DNA of 64,000 nt from Verrucomicrobiota bacterium (GTDB lineage: Bacteria; Verrucomicrobiota; Verrucomicrobiia; Verrucomicrobiales; Verrucomicrobiaceae): contig JAFLEI010000036.1 in assembly GCA_017301975.1 (NCBI GenBank), positions 1-64,000 on the forward strand, written 5' to 3'. Shown here piece by piece: positions 1-9,583 of this stretch (the stretch's first letter is position 1; each line of letters begins with the position of its first letter). The position numbers and the translations under genes are program-made. The notes under the pieces were generated by a model that worked only from the letters and a program-made list of their open reading frames with translations, did not search any database and was not told where the DNA came from.

Positions 1-212
1 CCATTCTGCATCGCTGACATCACTGGTATAGGCGGTTCTTGGCTTGTTGGTCGCGGGTTCCATCCCAAGCTTATTGCTTGGACCCTCACCGGTGTACAGC
101 ACTTTTTAAAGTTAATAACAGGCTCTAAGCGCCCTCTGCCGAACAAGCATAAACCCAGGATTCCCCAGATAATGCTGCGATACGAGTGTCTCATGGGAGT
201 GGGAATGTAAAA
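1..212. other. Left-edge region, no assignable gene
   Basis: The + strand is open in frame 1 from the window edge to a TAA at 208-210 (about 69 codons), ending just before the convergent stop at 213. The translation resembles nothing I recognise and could be chance. It might be the tail of a gene starting outside the window. Confidence 0.2.
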
Positions 213-2240
213 TTAGGGATTTACCGGTTCTGCAGGAAAAATCTTAAGCGCCTCAGTTTCCTTAACATACCAGTGTTTGCCTGATGTATCCGGAGCACCG
301 TCGCTAATGGGGTTGCCGCCCCCTTCTGCCATTACGTGATATTTTGGGAGACGGAGGGTGGATAGCTTATATTCAAAATGACCTGCTTCTCGTAGGGCGT
401 GTCCCATCTCATGGGCCATTGTCATGCTCTTGGCGTGCGCCATCAGTGGACTGGAGGCGAGCTTTGCGAGAAACAGAAAGGCTATATCAGCTCGCTTCGG
501 TCTCATATTCCTGCCAAAATGGATAACGGTAGGATCGTCGTCCACGAATGAAACCTCCCGTGGAATCCAAACAATTTTCATCACATTTAGTGGGAGCTCG
601 AACGCATCAATTTTAGAAATAAGCACGCGTAGCTCCGCCTCGGTAAGTTGGTGATCGGCGTAAATCTTTTGCAGATCCGTGTCAACGGAAGAAATCGTTT
701 CAATTGCATGCTCCTCATCGATCCGCATGTGGACTTGCGCATATATTTGCGGACACCGCGCGATGTTTTCAAGTTGTGATTGAGCCGCATCCATTCCGAT
801 GATATCCCCTGCATAAATTTGCTTGGTTCGCACACGATGAGAGTAGTATTTGACTGGGATTTCAATTGGTGAGCTTCCTATTTCATCACAAGTGAGCACC
901 ACTTTTGATCCGGGTTTTGAGATAAAAGTTGGGTCATTAAGCCCGTTTTCTGAGGTGCCTCCGACACTCAATCCATCGTCGTCAGGATCAACAACCAAAG
1001 CCATCGGCTTCGAAACAAAGACTCCACTGCTTCCCTCCTCAGTAAACTCAATTTCATGAGGCTGGTCATTATAAACGCTATCGCTTGCACCGGCTGTACT
1101 GACATTCACCTGAATCGAAGCCGTCCCCTCACGATGCCCGAGAGGGAGGCGGACCACGAAATGATCAGGGTCATTTTTCGGAAATTCCCCGCGATTTACA
1201 TTGCAATAATCTTTATCTCGCTCACTTCCCCAGCGACACATACGCAGTGAATTAACAAAAGCCAAATCGCCAGCTTTTCCCTCAGCATCGATGGTAGGCT
1301 GCATTATTTCTACCGGTGCCAGCCTAAAGCTGATTATTTTACCTTCCTCTCGCAAAGGCATAAGTCTCACACTTTTTTTTCCGTCGCCACCGGTAACTAT
1401 TTTAATCGAGTCAGCTTCACTGCCCTCGTAGGTGATAATTTGGTTGCCTGCGTCGTCTTGACTGAACACCACGATGCCAACGGGGGCACCATCTGTAAGC
1501 ATGGATTCAAAGGCGATGTCGAGCGCTACACCTGTGTATTTGGTAACCACAAATACCCGTGTCCAGGGGATGGCTGGGGAGGTGGGAATGGTAGCTCCTG
1601 TAATACTGAACTCTTTGGCAACACCCGCACTAACCTTTGCCACATAGCTAGGACCATAAATGTTATTGGTTAAGGTCCTTGAATATGCGGGTCGTGGAAC
1701 GTCATTCCAAGAAAGTATCTTGGGATATACAGGTGGATTTGGCCCATCAAAAGCCCCCGATTCAAAAGCTGAGCGTACTGAAGTGGCTAAACCATCCAGA
1801 TCTAGATTTCCATCCCCCGTTTGTTGGATGTCGATGAATTCTTCCCCATAGTCATTGTAAGCATCTCCTCCAAAATATTGTGATATGGTCTCTTCGTGGG
1901 TAAAAGGGTCTGTCGTAGTCGCGGTTGATGCGTCATAGCCGTAGGTTTTCGTTCGCTCCAGAATGGCCGGGCCACACCTGCTGCCTGAATCAAAAATGTC
2001 ACTCCCTGCTAAAGCCTCCTCAATATCGGTGAAACCGTCGCCATCCTGATCCCATCCAGTATTGGACTGGGAGGGGGCAATGCCGAGCTTTAACTCCTGG
2101 GCGTTGGGGATGCCGTCCCCGTCATCGTCGGCGAGAGCTTCCTTGCCCAGATTGGCTCCGCCGCCGCTGGGATCATTTCCAGCGAGGACGGCTGTTTCAT
2201 CGGCGGTGCCGTCGCCGTTGGAGAAAAAGATGCCAGACAT
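213..2240 (-). CDS. Zincin-like metalloprotease with calcium-binding (TSP3/EF-hand-like) repeats
   Basis: A 675-residue protein. Near the N-terminus there are two Asp-rich calcium-binding repeats (DDDGDGIPNAQEL around 38-50 and DQDGDGFTDIEEA around 64-76), with another Asp-rich stretch (DPDDDG) around 415. A HEMGH zinc-binding motif sits at residues 610-614, followed by a further His seven residues on and a Met-containing HVMAEGG segment that could act as a Met-turn; this is inference. The family suggests a secreted or surface hydrolase. However, there is no signal peptide: the protein begins at ATG 2240 in the middle of what looks like a repeat region, and an in-frame stop lies 11 codons upstream. 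A GGAG seven bases before the ATG supports the start. It may be a 5'-truncated derivative of a larger exported protein. It is somewhat AT-richer than genes to its right. Confidence 0.65.
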   Translation of the reverse strand: MSGIFFSNGDGTADETAVLAGNDPSGGGANLGKEALADDDGDGIPNAQELKLGIAPSQSNTGWDQDGDGFTDIEEALAGSDIFDSGSRCGPAILERTKTYGYDASTATTTDPFTHEETISQYFGGDAYNDYGEEFIDIQQTGDGNLDLDGLATSVRSAFESGAFDGPNPPVYPKILSWNDVPRPAYSRTLTNNIYGPSYVAKVSAGVAKEFSITGATIPTSPAIPWTRVFVVTKYTGVALDIAFESMLTDGAPVGIVVFSQDDAGNQIITYEGSEADSIKIVTGGDGKKSVRLMPLREEGKIISFRLAPVEIMQPTIDAEGKAGDLAFVNSLRMCRWGSERDKDYCNVNRGEFPKNDPDHFVVRLPLGHREGTASIQVNVSTAGASDSVYNDQPHEIEFTEEGSSGVFVSKPMALVVDPDDDGLSVGGTSENGLNDPTFISKPGSKVVLTCDEIGSSPIEIPVKYYSHRVRTKQIYAGDIIGMDAAQSQLENIARCPQIYAQVHMRIDEEHAIETISSVDTDLQKIYADHQLTEAELRVLISKIDAFELPLNVMKIVWIPREVSFVDDDPTVIHFGRNMRPKRADIAFLFLAKLASSPLMAHAKSMTMAHEMGHALREAGHFEYKLSTLRLPKYHVMAEGGGNPISDGAPDTSGKHWYVKETEALKIFPAEPVNP

Positions 2241-2631
2241 TTTGCAGCTCCATAAGGTGCAAATATCGGATTTTCAACAGGAGGACAACACCACTCGTCT
2301 AGGAGGGGCTGAGTCGCGAGTTGTGAGAGGGGTCGCGGGAAGTGGCTGACAGCCTGACGGCTTAAACAGCACGACGATGATGGGACTGCGAAGCAGAAAA
2401 TCCAGAAAGTCCTCTGCTGCCGCCCTTCACGCACCAAGAACGGAGGGTAAGGATCGAATAAGCACCCTGCAAACCAACGCCTTGACTCAATTTGCATGGA
2501 TTTTCGAGTTCCTCCTGAAAAACGGCAGGGTTGCCGAACTCAAGAGACCACCATCAGAGTAACTTCACCCACCAACTCCGCACTCCCGCAACGCCTCTCC
2601 CACATGGAGTGTGGCGGTCGAAGCGATGCGA
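2241..2631. other. Intergenic region, no gene recognised
   Basis: About 390 bases between the start of the zincin-like gene and the end of the MetS-like gene. Short frames on both strands overlap each other and have no protein-like composition. I see no repeat or convincing terminator here. Confidence 0.4.
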
Positions 2632-2787
2632 TCAGCCCTCCCCATCCATGTCGGGCGTGTGCAACTCCACGCCATGGACCTTTTCCGTTTCGCGCGGGGT
2701 GGTGAGCACCTTGTAAATGCACCAGCCAAACAAGGAGGCGACGGTGCCGACGGAAAGCAGCATGACGAGGAGGCCGGTGGAGGTCAT
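2632..2787 (-). CDS. MetS-like small subunit of NSS-family transporter
   Basis: A 51-residue protein: a single hydrophobic helix (about residues 4-28, including LLVMLLSVGTVASLFGW) followed by a short polar tail ending in DMDGEG. It begins 27 bases after the stop of the NSS symporter gene on the same strand. In other bacteria, NSS-family large subunits (MetP type) are followed by a single-helix MetS subunit of about 50-60 residues needed for transport. Size, topology and position match that arrangement. No other reading frame here is protein-like. The functional assignment rests on context and topology. Confidence 0.7.
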   Translation of the reverse strand: MTSTGLLVMLLSVGTVASLFGWCIYKVLTTPRETEKVHGVELHTPDMDGEG

Positions 2788-2814
2788 AGCGGGTAAGAAG
2801 TTCAGGGTTCGCGG

Positions 2815-4575
2815 TTAGTCGTGCTTGGTCAGGCCCTGCTCGGCGCGCTGGAAGGCCTTGGAACGGGAGGACAGCAGCGCGAAGTAGGCGGCAACGATGA
2901 CCACCAAGGCCACGCTGAGCTGCGCAGCCAGATTCGTCTCCACCGCTTTCCCCTCCTTCATGCCACCGATGAGATCGACCACGTAGGACGAGGCGCTGCC
3001 AAAGGTCCCTGTGCTAAGATCAAAGCCGAACACACTCGTCAGCACCGTCATCACAAAAATCGCCAGTAGAAACAACGGGCAGATCCATTTCATGATGCCG
3101 CCAAACAAACGCGGAATCCGAAGGGCCGCCCCCTTATGCGCCTCACGCAGACCGCGCTCAATGCCCCAGTGCCAGCCAAAGATGATGATCTGAATCGTGG
3201 CAAGAATGAAGATGAGGAAGGTGCCTACCCAAAAATCCAGGGTGTCCAGCGCCTTCAGGCCCTTGGTGAAAAACACCACGAACCCCGTGCCCAGCGTCGT
3301 CAGCATCCCCAGAATCGTCACGCTCACCTTCCGCCCCACGTTCATCGCCTCTTCCAGAAAAGCGATCCCCGGCTGCAGCATGGAAATCGAGCTCGTGACC
3401 GCCGCAAGGAAGAGCATGAAAAAGAACGCCCCGCCGAAGAACGCCCCCAGCGGCATCTTGGCAAACACCAGCGGCAGCACCGTGAACCCAAGCCCAAAGG
3501 TCCCCTGCCCCGCCACCGAGGCCAGCCCCAGAAACGCCACCGCCGCCGGCACCGTGATCAGTCCGCCCAGCGCCACCTCACAGAACTCGTTCGCACTGCT
3601 CGCCGTCAGCCCGCTGAGCACCACATCATCCGTCTTCCTCAAATAGCTCGCATACACAATGATCACACCAAACCCCACCGAAAGGCTGAAGAAAATCTGC
3701 GCCGCCGCCGCCATCCACAACAGCGGATTTTGCAGCTGCTGCCAGGGCGTGATCGTCACCAGCTTCAACCCACCACCGCTCGCCGCCACCTTCTGCTCCG
3801 CCGCCTTGATGGCCGCCGCTCCCACCACTTCCTCCACCACCTTCGCCTCACCTGGCGCAGGATGCGTTCGTTCGATCTGCACCTTGCTCGGATTCCACAG
3901 GTAGCCCAGCCCGTTCACCACGTTGTCATGCGGCTTCGCAGGATCAGGCGCCCCCAGCGTCATGACCCGTGCCAGCACCACCAGCGCCAGCACGATGAGC
4001 ACCGGCATGCCGTAGTTGCACATCTTCTCAATGCCCCCGGAGATGCCCCGGTAGATCAGCCAGAAATTGAACACAAAAACGACCATCAGCCATGGCAGCG
4101 CAGCATTCCATGAAAGCGACAGCGCCGAGCCATCCATCAACTGCCCGCTCATGCTCTTAAACATAGCCACCGCATCATCGGTCGTCTTCAAATCCACGCT
4201 TCCCGTCCAGAACTTCACAGCATACCCCAGGCACCACGACTCGATGAACACATAGTACATGTAGATCATCACCGGCACGATCACCCCGATGATGCCCACA
4301 TACTTGGCCCACGGCTTGTTCAGGATGGCCGCAAACGCCCCCGGCGCGGAGTTGAAACCCTTGCTGCCCGCATACCTCCCCATCGCCCACTCCGCCCAGC
4401 CAATCGGCAGGCCGATGATCAAAAACGAAATGGCATACGCGATCATGAAAGCCCCGCCTCCATACTGCGCTGCAAGCCCCGGAAAACGCAGGAAATTCCC
4501 CAGACCCACCGCGCTGCCCGCGACGGCCATGATGACTCCAAGACGTGATCCCCAGGCTTCTTTCTTTTGCGACAT
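2815..4575 (-). CDS. Sodium-dependent NSS/SNF-family amino-acid-type symporter
   Basis: A 586-residue multi-spanning membrane protein of the neurotransmitter:sodium symporter family. The TM1 family signature GSAVGLGNFLRFP lies near residues 18-30, followed by a G/A-rich unwound region and about twelve predicted membrane segments. An extra charged loop (about 45 residues, with ERTHPAPGEAKVVEE) makes it longer than the usual 450-500 residues. It probably imports an amino acid with Na+ across the inner membrane; the substrate cannot be read from the sequence. The ATG at 4575 (MSQKKEAWGSRLG) is chosen because the upstream extension is low-complexity and non-conserved in character. It is followed by a MetS-like small subunit gene, forming a two-gene operon. 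Confidence 0.9.
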   Translation of the reverse strand: MSQKKEAWGSRLGVIMAVAGSAVGLGNFLRFPGLAAQYGGGAFMIAYAISFLIIGLPIGWAEWAMGRYAGSKGFNSAPGAFAAILNKPWAKYVGIIGVIVPVMIYMYYVFIESWCLGYAVKFWTGSVDLKTTDDAVAMFKSMSGQLMDGSALSLSWNAALPWLMVVFVFNFWLIYRGISGGIEKMCNYGMPVLIVLALVVLARVMTLGAPDPAKPHDNVVNGLGYLWNPSKVQIERTHPAPGEAKVVEEVVGAAAIKAAEQKVAASGGGLKLVTITPWQQLQNPLLWMAAAAQIFFSLSVGFGVIIVYASYLRKTDDVVLSGLTASSANEFCEVALGGLITVPAAVAFLGLASVAGQGTFGLGFTVLPLVFAKMPLGAFFGGAFFFMLFLAAVTSSISMLQPGIAFLEEAMNVGRKVSVTILGMLTTLGTGFVVFFTKGLKALDTLDFWVGTFLIFILATIQIIIFGWHWGIERGLREAHKGAALRIPRLFGGIMKWICPLFLLAIFVMTVLTSVFGFDLSTGTFGSASSYVVDLIGGMKEGKAVETNLAAQLSVALVVIVAAYFALLSSRSKAFQRAEQGLTKHD

Positions 4576-4695
4576 AAAAACGAGTGTAGGCAGCACGCCG
4601 AACGACAACAAGGTTGGAGTTCGGGAAAGTGCCGTGACGTTCACGAAAAGCAGAACTCGCGCCATTGCCCTGATGTGCGAAATTTTGCCACCTCC

Positions 4696-6006
4696 ATGCG
4701 CCCCAGCCGCCTGCCACTCCTGCTTTTCGCCACCGCCGTCCTCATCATGGTCGGCTCGGTGCTCTGGCTGCTCTGGGTTTCCAATACCGCCCCCTCCCCT
4801 CAAGCCGGCCTCTCAGCCCCAAAACAAAGCTCCGCCACCACCCGCCCCGCAGGTTTCACCCCAATGCCGCAGGCGCCCCCTGCCTCAGCCCCACCCCCGG
4901 CACACGCCCAATCAGCCGCCTCCCCCGCCATCGCCACGCTGAACGTGCCCGGCTCCATGCCGAACGAAGCCCTGCTCACCTTCCGCTCCCCCGAAGCCCT
5001 CGCCGCGTTTCGGGACCGCGCCGAAGCCCTCGGTCTCGAAGTCCTCGGTAACGACCTCAAACTGCGCACCGCCCGGGTGCGCTTTCGTGACACGGCGGCT
5101 CTGGAGCAGGATCTGAATGCACATGCCGAGGACTACACCCATGTCGGCCCCAATTTGATCACTCGCATTCCCGGCCTGCCCCCTCCCATTGCGAAATCCG
5201 ACACATCCAACCAAGGCGGCACCACCCCTTTTCGCAGCCAAGGGCTGGACGCCATCGGCGCCACGGGAGACCGCTCCGGCTGGGGTCAGGGCGTCACCGT
5301 CGCTGTCATCGATTCCGGCATTGGCAGCCATCCATCCCTCACCGGTGTGAAGATCACCCACTACGACCTCGTCAATGATGGCAGCACCTTCAACGGCCAC
5401 GGCACTGCGATGGCATCGCTGATCGCCGGCAATGATCCGAACGTCGGTGGTGTCTCTCCAGCGGTCAAACTGCTGGACATCCGTGTGGCGGACGCGAATG
5501 GAGAGAGCAACACAGCCCTGGTTTCATCCGCCATCGTCAAGGCCACCGACCTTGGCGCCCGCGTGATCAACATCAGCCTTGGCGCGAACGCAGATTCTCC
5601 GGTGCTGGATGAAGCGGTGCGCTATGCGCAAAGCCGCAATGTCGTCATCGTTGCCGCCGCAGGCAATGAGCAGCAGACCGCGCTCTCCATGCCAGCAGGG
5701 ATTTCCGGTGTTCTCAGTGTGGGCGCGGTGGATGCCAATGGTACGCAGGCGTATTTTTCCAACTCGGGCGCGGGGCTCACGCTGGTGGCACCGGGGGTGG
5801 GCATTGTCTCCGGGTATGCCGACAACCGGTTCGTCATCGGCAGCGGCACCTCGCAGGCCACCGCCATCACCAGCGGAGTCGTGGCCTACTTGCTGGGGCG
5901 CGGATATTACGGGCCGAACATTATCCCGCTGCTCACACGGACGGCAGCACCCTTGCAAGCACCTGCCACCGCAGTAGGCGCCGGGTTGATCCAAGTGCCG
6001 AAGTGA
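4696..6006 (+). CDS. Membrane-anchored subtilisin-like (S8) serine protease
   Basis: A 436-residue protein. Residues 5-27 form a signal anchor (LPLLLFATAVLIMVGSVLWL), followed by a Pro/Ala-rich linker (about 30-80) and a propeptide-like domain (about 85-160). The S8 catalytic domain follows: Asp206 in AVIDSGIG, His235 in GHGTAMASL, the oxyanion Asn323 in AAGNE, and Ser386 in GTSQATA. All catalytic residues are present, so it should be an active endopeptidase acting outside the inner membrane. The start at 4696 is preferred because the upstream open frame overlaps the divergent symporter gene and precedes the signal anchor. It is divergent from the symporter, leaving about 120 bases between the two starts. 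Confidence 0.88.
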   Translation: MRPSRLPLLLFATAVLIMVGSVLWLLWVSNTAPSPQAGLSAPKQSSATTRPAGFTPMPQAPPASAPPPAHAQSAASPAIATLNVPGSMPNEALLTFRSPEALAAFRDRAEALGLEVLGNDLKLRTARVRFRDTAALEQDLNAHAEDYTHVGPNLITRIPGLPPPIAKSDTSNQGGTTPFRSQGLDAIGATGDRSGWGQGVTVAVIDSGIGSHPSLTGVKITHYDLVNDGSTFNGHGTAMASLIAGNDPNVGGVSPAVKLLDIRVADANGESNTALVSSAIVKATDLGARVINISLGANADSPVLDEAVRYAQSRNVVIVAAAGNEQQTALSMPAGISGVLSVGAVDANGTQAYFSNSGAGLTLVAPGVGIVSGYADNRFVIGSGTSQATAITSGVVAYLLGRGYYGPNIIPLLTRTAAPLQAPATAVGAGLIQVPK

Positions 6007-6063
6007 GAGGAGGGAGGCGCATGCGCCTTCTTGACTCCTTGGCCACCTTCTCCTACTTCCCCG

Positions 6064-8085
6064 ATGGCCCGGAACTACACGCTGCACACTGCGCACGAAC
6101 CCAGCACCCGCATTGACTACAAGGCGGAGCTCAATGAGCAGCAGTATGAGGCGGTCACGAGTCCACCGGGGCAGGCGCTGGTCATCGCAGGCGCAGGCAG
6201 TGGCAAGACGCGCACGCTGACGTATCGCGTGGCATGGCTGCTGGACAACGGCATTCAGCCGGAATCGATCCTGCTGCTGACCTTCACCAACAAAGCCGCA
6301 CGTGAGATGCAGCAACGGGTGCAGGAACTCGTCACTCAAGATGCGACCCGCATCTGGGGCGGCACTTTCCATTCCATCGGTAACCGCATTCTGCGCTACA
6401 ACGCCGAGCGCCTGGGCTACCGCAAAGGCTTCTCCATCATGGATCGCGAGGACCAGAAGGACCTCATGGAAACGGTGCTCGGCAGCAGCGGCATCGACAC
6501 CACGACCTACCGCTTTCCCAAGGCGGAGGTGCTGGGAGACATCTTCTCCCTGGCCGACAACACGCTCTGCGGCCTCAAGGAAATCATCCACACGCGCTAC
6601 CCCTACTTTGAGGAAGTCGCCAGCGGCATTCTCAAGATGCGGACGCTTTATCAGGAGAAAAAGCGTGAAACCAACTGCATGGACTTCGACGACCTGCTGG
6701 CGCTGACGGTGCAGCTTCTGGAGGAAAACGAAGATCTGCAGGAACGCTACCGCACGCAGTTCGAGTTCGTTCTGGTGGATGAATACCAGGACACCAACAG
6801 CCTGCAGTGCCGCATGGTGGAGCTGCTCACCGGGCCGCAGGGAAACCTCATGGTCGTGGGAGATGATGCGCAATCCATCTACTCCTGGCGCGGGGCGGAT
6901 GTGTCCAACATCCTCGAATTCGATCAGCACTGGCCGAGGGCCCGCGTACACAAGATCGAGGTGAACTACCGCAGCGTGCCGGAGGTGCTGAACCTCGCCA
7001 ATGCAGCCATCGCCATGAACCGGGGGCAGATCCCCAAGAACCTGCTGCCCGCGCGTGAGTCCAAGGGCATGCTGCCCGCGCTGGTCTCGCTGGACAGCTC
7101 CTCGGCGCAGGCGGCGTTTGTGGCGCAGCGCATTCTGGAGCTGCAGGACGAGGGCGTGGGGCTCGACGACATCGCCGTGCTCTACCGCGCGCATTTCCAC
7201 AGCATGGAAATCCAGATGGAGCTGACGCAGCGTGGCATCCCGTTTCAAATCACGAGCGGCCTGCGTTTCTTTGAGCAGGCTCATGTGAAGGATGTGGCCG
7301 CGTTCATGAAGTTTGCGGTGAACCGCCAGGATGAGGTCAGCTTCATGCGCATGGTGCGCCTTTGCGAAGGCATCGGCAATGTCAGCGCCGCCAAGCTGTG
7401 GCAGGAGTGGCTGAAGTCAGACGCGGCCAAGGCCGAAACGATGCCCTCCTCTTTCTCGGAGGTGCTCATCCCGATGAAGGTGCCCAAGAAGGCGAAGACC
7501 ACGTGGGACCAGTTTGCCTACACTCTGGATGAGCTCATCGACAAGGAGGGCAAGGTCGCCGCTCCGGCGCAGATGATCCGCAGCATCACGGACGGGGTGT
7601 ATGAGGACTACATGAAGGCCAAGTTTAAAAATTACGAGCAGCGGCAGCAGGATCTGGAGCAGCTCAGCAACTTCAGCGACCGCTTCACTGATCCGCTCGA
7701 ATTCCTCAGCCAGCTCAGCCTGCTCAGCGGGGTGGACACCGACAACAATCCCGCCCAGCAGGCGCAGCAGGATCGTGATGCAGTCACTCTCACCACGGGC
7801 CATCAGGCCAAAGGATTGGAATGGAACGTCGTCTTCGCTGTGTGGCTGGCGGACGGCATGTTTCCGCACAAACGCGCCATCGACGAAGGCGGCGACAGCG
7901 CGCTGGAAGAAGAGCGCCGTTTGTTTTACGTGACGGTGACCCGGGCCAAGGATGAGCTGTATCTGACTTATCCTGTGATCAATCATCAAGCGCGTGATGG
8001 CGACATCATGATGCGACCGTCACGCTTCATTACCGATCTGCCAAAGGATCTGGTGGAGGTGTGGAATGTAAAGAGCGGGTGGTGA
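6064..8085 (+). CDS. UvrD/PcrA-type superfamily 1A DNA helicase
   Basis: A 673-residue ATP-dependent 3'-5' helicase, probably working in nucleotide-excision and mismatch repair or in clearing replication blocks in the cytoplasm. Motifs appear in order: Walker A AGAGSGKT (42-49), Ia LTFTNKAAREM, II VDEYQDTN, III VVGDDAQSIYSWRG, IV NYRS, V TGHQAKGLEW and VI RRLFYVTVTRAKDEL. The length is somewhat shorter than E. coli UvrD, and the C-terminal Tudor-like tail of PcrA is not evident. ATG 6064 is used. An in-frame TTG at 6031 lies behind a GGAGG (around 6010-6016) at a poor distance and is a possible alternative. pcrA versus uvrD versus rep cannot be decided from motifs. Confidence 0.93.
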   Translation: MARNYTLHTAHEPSTRIDYKAELNEQQYEAVTSPPGQALVIAGAGSGKTRTLTYRVAWLLDNGIQPESILLLTFTNKAAREMQQRVQELVTQDATRIWGGTFHSIGNRILRYNAERLGYRKGFSIMDREDQKDLMETVLGSSGIDTTTYRFPKAEVLGDIFSLADNTLCGLKEIIHTRYPYFEEVASGILKMRTLYQEKKRETNCMDFDDLLALTVQLLEENEDLQERYRTQFEFVLVDEYQDTNSLQCRMVELLTGPQGNLMVVGDDAQSIYSWRGADVSNILEFDQHWPRARVHKIEVNYRSVPEVLNLANAAIAMNRGQIPKNLLPARESKGMLPALVSLDSSSAQAAFVAQRILELQDEGVGLDDIAVLYRAHFHSMEIQMELTQRGIPFQITSGLRFFEQAHVKDVAAFMKFAVNRQDEVSFMRMVRLCEGIGNVSAAKLWQEWLKSDAAKAETMPSSFSEVLIPMKVPKKAKTTWDQFAYTLDELIDKEGKVAAPAQMIRSITDGVYEDYMKAKFKNYEQRQQDLEQLSNFSDRFTDPLEFLSQLSLLSGVDTDNNPAQQAQQDRDAVTLTTGHQAKGLEWNVVFAVWLADGMFPHKRAIDEGGDSALEEERRLFYVTVTRAKDELYLTYPVINHQARDGDIMMRPSRFITDLPKDLVEVWNVKSGW

Positions 8086-8189
8086 GGGAGGCACCATTGA
8101 GTATGCTCAGGAGAAGAGCTACTAAAGCGGGGATGCTGGCAAGCTATTTTTTTATTTGCGCAAACCTTAGACCATTTAAATGATAATCC

Positions 8190-8633
8190 ATGCATCATTT
8201 TCTTATCAGGTTTGAACAGAATAAAGACGGCGTAGATGTTGTGGAATCGGCTTATTATGCGAACGCCAAACAATTCAACTTTTGCGATTTTTTACAGCTT
8301 CCCATAGAAATATTGACCTCAACAATGCACCGCCTTCAGCCTGAGGGCTTTGAAGAAAGCGCAAAGGATTTGCTCAAACCTCTTTGCCAGTCAATGCCCG
8401 AAATGGTTATCTCGGCTTTTATCAGTTCAGTAATTGATGAGATCCTCAATGTTAGTCCAACTCGGTTTTCCAGGCCATGTGGCTTCTATTCCATCAAGGT
8501 TTATTCTTCTTTTGCGCCTGTAGACGGCACACTCGAGAAGATGGTGCTGACTGAAGGCGGAATTGAAATTTGGTCGCTTAAAAATCTTGAATCGGCAGAA
8601 AAATACAAATTGGACCGGGGCACCGAAATTTGA
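8190..8633 (+). CDS. Hypothetical protein (accessory region)
   Basis: A 147-residue protein I do not recognise. It is AT-richer than the flanking core genes, has no signal peptide or membrane helix, and has a balanced composition with alternating hydrophobic segments typical of a small folded cytoplasmic protein. It follows the helicase gene after about 100 bases and precedes another unknown gene in the same direction. The codon usage differs from the helicase, suggesting horizontal acquisition. Confidence 0.6.
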   Translation: MHHFLIRFEQNKDGVDVVESAYYANAKQFNFCDFLQLPIEILTSTMHRLQPEGFEESAKDLLKPLCQSMPEMVISAFISSVIDEILNVSPTRFSRPCGFYSIKVYSSFAPVDGTLEKMVLTEGGIEIWSLKNLESAEKYKLDRGTEI

Positions 8634-8712
8634 TTGGGTTTGAGATCGACGTTTTCCGCTTTCTGGACATTTGGCAAGAATCAAAGCAATGCAACATTGC
8701 TCATTAAACACC

Positions 8713-9381
8713 ATGATCCCAATTCAGATCTCAATCACAAGCAACAGCACCTCACCATGGGTGGAATTGTTCAAAACTGCGGGACCATTTATCGGAGCTT
8801 GGATTGGAACTGGCATTGCAGGATGGATGGCAATTCGCGCCTATCGAACTAACCAGTGGTGGGATATGCGAAGCAAAATGTATGCGAAGGTGGTGGAGTG
8901 CATGCATAATTGCAGTGAAAGCTGTCGAGTCCATTGCAACGCATTGCGCGCAGAATTTAACGAGATTGACTTTATCGACACTAATTCCACGGCGAATAAC
9001 TACAGTATAGCCAGTAAAAATTTGGTTTCCCTTATCAGCCAAGGGCGTTTCAGCATGAGTGATGAAGCCTTGAAACTTCTTGTCAATCTGGTGGAAGAGA
9101 TACGGACTATTTTTAAAGGTGAAGAACCAGATTTCGCCAAATTTCACGAAACTCAAAGGCTGGTGGATCGTAAAATCACTTCGTTCAGTCATGTGGCAAA
9201 AGACGACCTTCAAGTTTATCCGACCCGAAATCAGTTGGCAAAAATTTGGAGTCGAACGACTCGATTAGGCCTTCGTTGGATACATTCAATATGCAAGAAC
9301 TTGAAGCTGACTGTTTACATCGTCTGCTTTGGCGAACAAAAGGGCAGAGCAATGCTATCACCAGATTCAAGTGGCAGATAA
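8713..9381 (+). CDS. Hypothetical single-pass membrane protein
   Basis: A 222-residue protein with an N-terminal membrane helix (about residues 18-38, GPFIGAWIGTGIAGWMA) and a long mostly helical cytoplasmic region (about 45-190) with charged and hydrophobic heptad-like spacing. No enzymatic motif is visible. Alternative in-frame starts lie upstream (TTG 8671, ATG 8689); ATG 8713 places the helix at a natural distance from the N-terminus. AT-rich like its upstream neighbour. The layout, short periplasmic part, one helix, then helical domain, resembles small membrane-tethered proteins of accessory regions, but I cannot name a family. Confidence 0.6.
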   Translation: MIPIQISITSNSTSPWVELFKTAGPFIGAWIGTGIAGWMAIRAYRTNQWWDMRSKMYAKVVECMHNCSESCRVHCNALRAEFNEIDFIDTNSTANNYSIASKNLVSLISQGRFSMSDEALKLLVNLVEEIRTIFKGEEPDFAKFHETQRLVDRKITSFSHVAKDDLQVYPTRNQLAKIWSRTTRLGLRWIHSICKNLKLTVYIVCFGEQKGRAMLSPDSSGR

Positions 9382-9583
9382 ACAACACATCCATAGTTTC
9401 TCATCTGGCTTACCAACGGGATGGCAAGGGAAGACAGTCACGATTCCTCGCGTTGGGCTGCAGAGCTGATGCATTCGTTAGCGTGGTTAATGCGGCGCGG
9501 ATCGGTGAATTGGATTGTTTCGCCTCTGCCGCAATCCCCAAATCCTTCTTTGACCATCACGGTTCAAGTCGTTATGATACCAC
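9382..9583. other. Intergenic region ahead of toxin-antitoxin pair
   Basis: About 200 bases. An overlapping frame runs through it but lacks protein-like composition. The 3' end carries the toxin-antitoxin promoter described separately; nothing else is recognised. Confidence 0.4.
9550..9578 (+). promoter_or_regulatory. Sigma70-type promoter of the toxin-antitoxin operon
   Basis: TTGACC (9550-9555), a 17-base spacer, then TATGAT (9573-9578). The -10 box ends five bases before the antitoxin ATG at 9584, so transcription would start at or next to the start codon, giving a leaderless or nearly leaderless mRNA. No Shine-Dalgarno sequence is present. Confidence 0.55.

Noticed and set aside
5524..7284. 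586-codon frame opposite the protease and helicase genes
   Set aside because: Spans two real genes on the other strand and has biased, repeat-like composition.
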